Below, piece by piece: positions 13,811 to 17,431 of a stretch of DNA of 17,431 nucleotides. The position numbers were made by a program, and so were the translations under genes. The stretch is from contig CALFYS010000143.1 in assembly GCA_937952245.1 (NCBI GenBank), positions 1 to 17,431 on the forward strand, in the 5' to 3' direction. This DNA comes from an uncultured Alphaproteobacteria bacterium (lineage in GTDB: Bacteria; Pseudomonadota; Alphaproteobacteria; Puniceispirillales; UBA1172). Every line of letters begins with the position of its first letter. Positions within the stretch are counted from its first letter, which is position 1. Under the pieces are notes generated by a model that worked only from the letters and a program-made list of their open reading frames with translations, did not search any database and was not told the origin of the DNA.

Positions 13811-15352
13811 TTAACGTTTCTTTTTCTTTCCGCCTCTTGGCATCCCTAAACCGGGAAGTCCTTGAGGCATTCCACCACGGCCGCCCAGACCACCAAGGCC
13901 AGGCAAACCGCCACCTAAACCACCGCCCATTCCGCCGCCCATATTGGGCATCCCTGAAGGGGGTGTCATTCCATCAGCATCCGGCGCGCCGCCACCGCCG
14001 CCGCCGAGCATTTGAGCCAAAGCCGCGGGATTGCCGCCAGTCATTTTGCCCATCCGCTTCATCATCTTGGCCATATCTTGATATTGTTTGACCAATTTAT
14101 TGACCTCTTGCACGGACGTGCCGGAACCTGCCGCGATGCGTTTGCGGCGTGACGCGTTGAGCAACGCCACCTGCACCCGTTCTCTTTTGGTCATGGATAA
14201 AATAATCGCTTCTTGGCGATTGAAATGCCGATCATCAAGGCCGGCGGCTTCGATCTGGCCTTTTAATTTGCCGATCCCGGGCAACATCCCCAGAAGACCG
14301 CCCATGCCGCCCATTTTCTTTAATTGGCGCAATTGGCTCAAAAAGTCGTTCATATCAAACTGACCTTTGGCCATGCGCTTGGCCATGCGCTCGGCTTCTT
14401 CGGCTTCGATGGTCTCAGCGGCTTTTTCAACCAGACCGACAATATCCCCCATATCAAGGATACGTCCGGCCATCCGTTCAGGGTCAAATTCTTCCAGCGC
14501 GTCTTGCTTTTCACCAACACCTAAGAATTTGATAGGACAATTGGTGATCTGCCGCATCGACAGCGCCGCCCCGCCACGGGCATCACCATCGGCACGAGTC
14601 AGGATAATACCCGTAATGCCAATCGCGTTATTAAAGGCATCGGCGGTTTGCACCGCGTCCTGACCGGTCATGGCATCTGCCACCAAGAGGGTTTCAATTG
14701 GTTTGGCCACACTGCTGACTTCACGGACTTCGGCCATCAAGCCTTCATCAACGGTGGTGCGGCCAGCGGTATCCAGAATCAAAACATCAGAAGATTTTAA
14801 CTTCGCGGCTTCAAGGGCGCGTTTGGTGATGCTTGCCGGCGTATCGCCATCACGTTCTGGCAAAACATCCACTTCGGCTTCCGTGCCGAGAATTCGCAAC
14901 TGTTCACGCGCCGCGGGGCGGGTCACGTCAAGGGAAGCCAGCATGACTGATTTTTTATATTTGCCGCGGAGAAGCCGCGCCAATTTACCCGATGATGTTG
15001 TTTTACCGCCACCTTGCAGACCAACCATCAAGATCACCGCAGGCGGCGCTTGATTAAGGTTCAGCGGCTCAGCCCCAACAGAATCAGAAGGGCCAAGCGT
15101 TTCAACCAGCGCATCATGGACGATTTTAACGACCATCTGCCCTGGCTTCACCGATTTCAGCACATCTTGGCCAATGGCTTTTTCACGAACAGAGGCAACA
15201 AAGGATTTGACCACGGGCAAGGCGACATCAGCCTCAAGCAAGGCCAGACGGACATCGCGCAGGGCGGCATCGACATCAGCTTCCGAAAGCGCGCCGCGCC
15301 CACGGATATTGTCAAAGACCTGACCTAATTTATTGCTCAACCCTTCAAACAT
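13811..15352 (-). CDS. ffh: Signal recognition particle protein Ffh (SRP54 homologue)
   Basis: GTPase of the signal recognition particle; it binds 4.5S RNA and signal sequences on ribosomes and delivers them to FtsY at the membrane. The 513-residue protein has the N domain at 1-100 with ALLEADVALPVV (37-48). The G domain has P-loop GLQGGGKTTSSGKLA (111-125), LDVTRPAAREQL (141-152), DTAGRT (194-199), and TRADGDARGG (252-261) as the G4 motif. The Met-rich M domain spans about 330-440 with the RNA-binding SGSG-type AAGSGTSVQEVNKLV (407-421). The tail from about 450 is extremely Gly/Met/Pro-rich and ends in GGKKKKR, roughly 60 residues beyond E. coli Ffh. ATG 15350-15352 has GAGG 10 bases upstream. 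It heads ffh-rpsP-rimM-trmD. Confidence 0.98.
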   Translation of the reverse strand: MFEGLSNKLGQVFDNIRGRGALSEADVDAALRDVRLALLEADVALPVVKSFVASVREKAIGQDVLKSVKPGQMVVKIVHDALVETLGPSDSVGAEPLNLNQAPPAVILMVGLQGGGKTTSSGKLARLLRGKYKKSVMLASLDVTRPAAREQLRILGTEAEVDVLPERDGDTPASITKRALEAAKLKSSDVLILDTAGRTTVDEGLMAEVREVSSVAKPIETLLVADAMTGQDAVQTADAFNNAIGITGIILTRADGDARGGAALSMRQITNCPIKFLGVGEKQDALEEFDPERMAGRILDMGDIVGLVEKAAETIEAEEAERMAKRMAKGQFDMNDFLSQLRQLKKMGGMGGLLGMLPGIGKLKGQIEAAGLDDRHFNRQEAIILSMTKRERVQVALLNASRRKRIAAGSGTSVQEVNKLVKQYQDMAKMMKRMGKMTGGNPAALAQMLGGGGGGAPDADGMTPPSGMPNMGGGMGGGLGGGLPGLGGLGGRGGMPQGLPGLGMPRGGKKKKR

Positions 15353-15364
15353 GAAGTGCCAACC

Positions 15365-15409
15365 TCAACAGTTTATGCGTTCATCTATTCGTTCATTTAT
15401 TCGTTTCAT
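15365..15409 (-). other. Possible 14-codon upstream ORF before ffh
   Basis: ATG at 15407-15409 opens a frame reading MKRINERIDERINC and stops at TGA (15365-15367), 12 bases before the ffh start. The stop overlaps the TTGAGG that serves as the ffh ribosome site, so ribosomes finishing here could affect ffh initiation. The repeated R-I-N/D-E pattern reflects the 12-bp tandem repeat. No convincing Shine-Dalgarno precedes the ATG, so translation is unproven. Confidence 0.25.
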
Positions 15410-15413
15410 CAAC
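15378..15413. repeat. 12-bp tandem repeat, about three copies, in the ffh leader
   Basis: Three consecutive 12-base units start at 15378, 15390 and 15402: CGTTCATCTATT, CGTTCATTTATT and CGTTTCATCAAC. The first two differ at one base and the third is diverged. The array is too short and contiguous to be a CRISPR. Confidence 0.7.
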
Positions 15414-15612
15414 GTTGCGATAAATCATTCTGCCAAAACGTTATGCCAAAGCAATTTTACGCCTGTGCATGAAACTCATGGACAGACGGAACCCGCTAGG
15501 GTCTGGCTTCTGATTTGCCGTTGATGGCTGTTGTTTGCGCTTTAATCAGGGAAAAGTCAAGTCTTTTGGCCATTTGGTGACCTGCTTTTGGGCTTGCGCG
15601 CCACCTTGCGCT

Positions 15613-15630
15613 TAACGGTGATCGCCGTTA
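15613..15630. promoter_or_regulatory. Near-palindromic 18-bp dyad upstream of the DUF218 gene
   Basis: TAACGG and CCGTTA flank a TGATCG core, making an 18-bp dyad with one mismatched pair, centred about 30 bases before the ATG. It could be an operator for a dimeric repressor, or a small leader hairpin. A single copy cannot distinguish these. Confidence 0.3.
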
Positions 15631-15651
15631 GGGTTTCAGAAAGGGTCGGTC

Positions 15652-16491
15652 ATGTTTTTTTATTTGTCCAAAATATTCGCTGTTGTTTTGAATCCTATCC
15701 ATCTGTTTGTTCTCTTGCTGATGGTCTATGGCCTTTTGTCTTTATGGGCAAACCGCCGCCGCCCCAGCAAAAGAAAATCCCTCATCACCATTCCACGGCT
15801 ACGGGCGATCACCCTCATTGTAACCGTGTTTGTGGGGTTTAACTTGGCCGTGCCCATTCTGCCGTATCACGCGGTGAAAGCCCTTGAACATCACTTCCCG
15901 CAACCAAAAGCCGAAGCCTTAAACCCTGAAGTCATTATCGTCTTGGGCGGCTGGCAAGGGGCAGGGGCGAGTTTCACCTCCCCAGATATACCGCCTATCG
16001 GCGGGGCAGGCGATCGGCTGATCGCGGGATTGATTCTGGCCAAAAAATTCCCCGATGCGAAACTCTATTTTCCGGGCGGCTTAAAACTGGATAAAATCGG
16101 TGTTTCGGAAAAAGACATCAGCCAAGCGGTGATCACAGGTTTAGGCTTGCCATCATCACAGGTCATCATTGAAGGCGAATCCAGAAACACAGCAGAAAAC
16201 GCCAGTTACGTCAGGGCCATGATGGGTGATTCCCAAGACGGGCAGGTGGTGCTGATCACCTCAGCATCGCATATGCCCCGCGCCATCGGCAGTTTCCGAA
16301 ACGCTGGCCTGAACCCCCTTGCCTATCCGGTGGATTATAAAACCCGCGCTGATCAAATGCCGTGGACATTAATCTATAAACAAGGCGGGTCTTTGATGGC
16401 GACCGCGTTGCATGAATGGGTGGGGCTTCTTGCCTATTATATGACCGGCCGCACCACCGCGATTTTGCCATCGCCATCACCGCAAGATTAA
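15652..16491 (+). CDS. Membrane-anchored DUF218 protein (YdcF/ElyC-like)
   Basis: The 279-residue protein has two N-terminal membrane segments (about 8-33 and 50-69) separated by a basic cytoplasmic loop (NRRRPSKRK), then a DUF218 domain from about 94 to 257. Motifs are VIIVLGG (94-100), YFPGG (139-143), EGESRNTAENASYVRAM (174-190) and VVLITSASHMPRAIGSF (199-215), the family's hallmark blocks. This layout, two helices followed by the domain, resembles E. coli ElyC, which affects peptidoglycan and envelope precursor metabolism; the biochemical activity of the family is not settled. ATG at 15652 has AAGG about 9 bases upstream. It is alone on the plus strand, between the divergent ffh and the convergent ftsY (15-base gap). 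No operon partner is visible. Confidence 0.85.
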   Translation: MFFYLSKIFAVVLNPIHLFVLLLMVYGLLSLWANRRRPSKRKSLITIPRLRAITLIVTVFVGFNLAVPILPYHAVKALEHHFPQPKAEALNPEVIIVLGGWQGAGASFTSPDIPPIGGAGDRLIAGLILAKKFPDAKLYFPGGLKLDKIGVSEKDISQAVITGLGLPSSQVIIEGESRNTAENASYVRAMMGDSQDGQVVLITSASHMPRAIGSFRNAGLNPLAYPVDYKTRADQMPWTLIYKQGGSLMATALHEWVGLLAYYMTGRTTAILPSPSPQD

Positions 16492-16514
16492 ACGGGTCTT
16501 TTTGATTTAATCTT
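16484..16514. repeat. Perfect 9-bp inverted repeat spanning the convergent DUF218 gene and ftsY ends
   Basis: AAGATTAAA (16484-16492) and TTTAATCTT (16506-16514) are exact reverse complements separated by 13 bases. Each arm contains one gene's stop codon: TAA of the DUF218 gene at 16489-16491, and the minus-strand TAA of ftsY at 16507-16509. The stem is AT-rich and neither side is followed by a long T-run, so bidirectional termination is possible but weakly supported. Confidence 0.55.
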
Positions 16515-17431
16515 TGGCGGGGAGGCCTGCTAAAGCCCGACCAAAATCTTCAGCGTTAAACGCGTCGAGATCATCCTTGCCTTCACCAACACCAACAGCG
16601 TGGATCGGCAAGCCAAATTCTTCCGCCAAGGCCACCACCACCCCGCCGCGGGCACTGCCATCAAGTTTGGTGACAATCATCCCCGTCAGCCCTGCTGATT
16701 CTTTAAAGGCCGAGACTTGAGAAATAGCATTTTGACCAACCGTCCCATCCAGCACAATCACCCGATCATGGGGGGCGGCATCATCTTTCTTGGCGATAAC
16801 GCGGCATATTTTTTCCAGCTCATCCATCAATTCTTTTTTGGCTTGCAGGCGCCCGGCGGTATCAACGATTAAGACATCGGCTTTTTCTTGGATCGCTTGT
16901 TCATAGGCTTGATACGCCACCGCCGCCGCGTCACTTCCTGGCTCACCAGAAATGACGGTGGTGCCTGTCCGCTCGCCCCAGATTTTAAGCTGTTCCACCG
17001 CCGCCGCGCGGAATGTATCCGCCGCCGCCATGGTGACTTTTAATCCATCCTGCCGCCATTGTTCCGCCAATTTACCCGCGGTGGTGGTTTTACCAGAACC
17101 ATTGACGCCCACCATCATCACAACATGAGGTTTGAGGTCAGGATCAATCGCAAGTGGTTTGGCCACAGGGGTCAGGATACTGGCGACTTCTTCTGCCAAA
17201 GCTTCGCTTAACGTGTCCTGATTAACGCCATCGGGGTAGTCACGCTTGTTGAGGCCCGCCGCCAGACGGCCCGCCGCCGCCACCCCAAGATCAGCCATGA
17301 TCAACGCGTCTTCAATATCTTCTAAATCACTGGCGTCTAATTTTGGTTTGCCGAAAATAGAAAGATTGGCGGTGATTTTATCCGCCGATTTCCCCAAGCC
17401 ATCTTTAAGCCGTGAGAACCATGACTTTTTT
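16507..17431 (-). CDS. ftsY: SRP receptor FtsY (5' end cut by window edge)
   Basis: GTPase receptor that docks SRP-ribosome complexes at the inner membrane. The frame is open to the right edge, and 307 residues are visible, starting KKSWFSRLKDGLGKSADKIT. This is the conserved amphipathic, lipid-binding segment before the NG domain, so the true start lies outside; TTG 17395-17397 is an internal Leu codon, not a start. The N domain has DLEDIEDALIMADLGV (35-50). The G domain has P-loop GVNGSGKTTTAGKLA (108-122), AADTFRAAAVEQL (136-148), DTAGRL (190-195) and TKLDGSARGG (254-263), with the family ending HAVGVGEGKDDLDAFNAEDF. It converges on the DUF218 gene and lies 1.2 kb from ffh, its partner GTPase. 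Confidence 0.97.
   Translation of the reverse strand, partial: KKSWFSRLKDGLGKSADKITANLSIFGKPKLDASDLEDIEDALIMADLGVAAAGRLAAGLNKRDYPDGVNQDTLSEALAEEVASILTPVAKPLAIDPDLKPHVVMMVGVNGSGKTTTAGKLAEQWRQDGLKVTMAAADTFRAAAVEQLKIWGERTGTTVISGEPGSDAAAVAYQAYEQAIQEKADVLIVDTAGRLQAKKELMDELEKICRVIAKKDDAAPHDRVIVLDGTVGQNAISQVSAFKESAGLTGMIVTKLDGSARGGVVVALAEEFGLPIHAVGVGEGKDDLDAFNAEDFGRALAGLPAKD

Larger units (their letters stand above)
15353..15651. promoter_or_regulatory. 299-base divergent gap between ffh and the DUF218 gene
   Basis: This gap must hold the control regions of both flanking genes. On the minus strand a possible ffh promoter has -35 TTGACT (15555-15560), but the -10 at 17 bases (CAAACA, 15532-15537) is poor. 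Next to ffh lie a 12-bp tandem repeat and a possible mini-ORF (15365-15413). Next to the DUF218 gene lies a near-perfect 18-bp dyad (15613-15630). I found no tRNA, SRP RNA or other structured RNA that I could recognise. Confidence 0.3.

Noticed and set aside
15333..15524. 63-codon plus-strand open frame between ffh and the DUF218 gene
   Set aside because: It begins inside ffh, has no ribosome site, and its Arg/Ser/Ile pattern comes from the 12-bp repeat.
15481..15525. tRNA-like GGGTTC element with a small dyad on the minus strand
   Set aside because: No cloverleaf arms, anticodon stem or acceptor stem can be built around it.
17395..17397. TTG as the start codon of ftsY
   Set aside because: The frame continues upstream to the window edge with a conserved FtsY segment, so the TTG is an internal Leu codon and the gene is simply cut off.
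1..17431. A novel defence, mobile or biosynthetic system
   Set aside because: All complete genes fall into known housekeeping families with normal motifs. No transposase, integrase, CRISPR, toxin-antitoxin pair or unknown gene cluster is present.

Overview
The window looks like core chromosome of an alphaproteobacterium with moderate GC content. The evidence is gene order and protein signatures: sdhCDAB-zapE-mdh-sucA, and ffh-rpsP-rimM-trmD-rplS-leuC-leuD-leuB-asd, an order I recall as common in Rhodospirillales-like alphaproteobacteria. The alanine/glutamate-rich extension of S16 and the Gly/Met-rich Ffh tail are also compatible with this. A marine SAR116-like lineage is possible from the overall character, but the sequence alone does not settle it. 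I see no mobile elements, CRISPR array, tRNA or rRNA, phage genes or defence genes.

Region 1 (1-6060, all minus strand) holds TCA-cycle and respiratory genes, read right to left: sdhC, sdhD, sdhA, sdhB, zapE, mdh, then the N-terminus of sucA, which runs off the left edge. A good promoter (TTGACC, 17 bases, GATAAG) lies just upstream of sdhC. The short gaps suggest sdhCDAB-zapE is one transcript. mdh has a 207-base leader region with its own candidate promoter. sucA follows mdh directly, without sucCD, and a strong 10-bp hairpin sits between them.

Region 2 (6216-7043, plus strand) is a lone pyridoxal-kinase-like gene. It diverges from sdhC and its stop codon overlaps that of asd.

Region 3 (7040-15352, minus strand) is a long run, read right to left: ffh, rpsP, rimM, trmD, (internal promoter) rplS, leuC, leuD, leuB, asd. 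It combines SRP targeting, ribosome assembly and tRNA modification with leucine and aspartate-family amino-acid synthesis. A stable hairpin lies in the rplS-leuC gap. A possible 14-codon upstream ORF and a 12-bp tandem repeat precede ffh.

Region 4 (15353-17431) is a 299-base gap, then a plus-strand membrane-anchored DUF218 (YdcF/ElyC-like) gene, then ftsY on the minus strand converging on it. ftsY is cut by the right edge: its reading frame stays open to the last bases and encodes the family's KKSWFSRLKDGLGKS-type segment. The two SRP GTPases, Ffh and FtsY, are therefore neighbours separated by one envelope gene.

I found no undescribed multi-gene system. The points worth a second look are small: the missing sucCD, several intercistronic RNA hairpins, an in-frame peptide-like tail after the sdhA stop, the S16 repeat tail, the possible ffh upstream ORF, and the inverted repeat that carries both stop codons of the DUF218 gene and ftsY.
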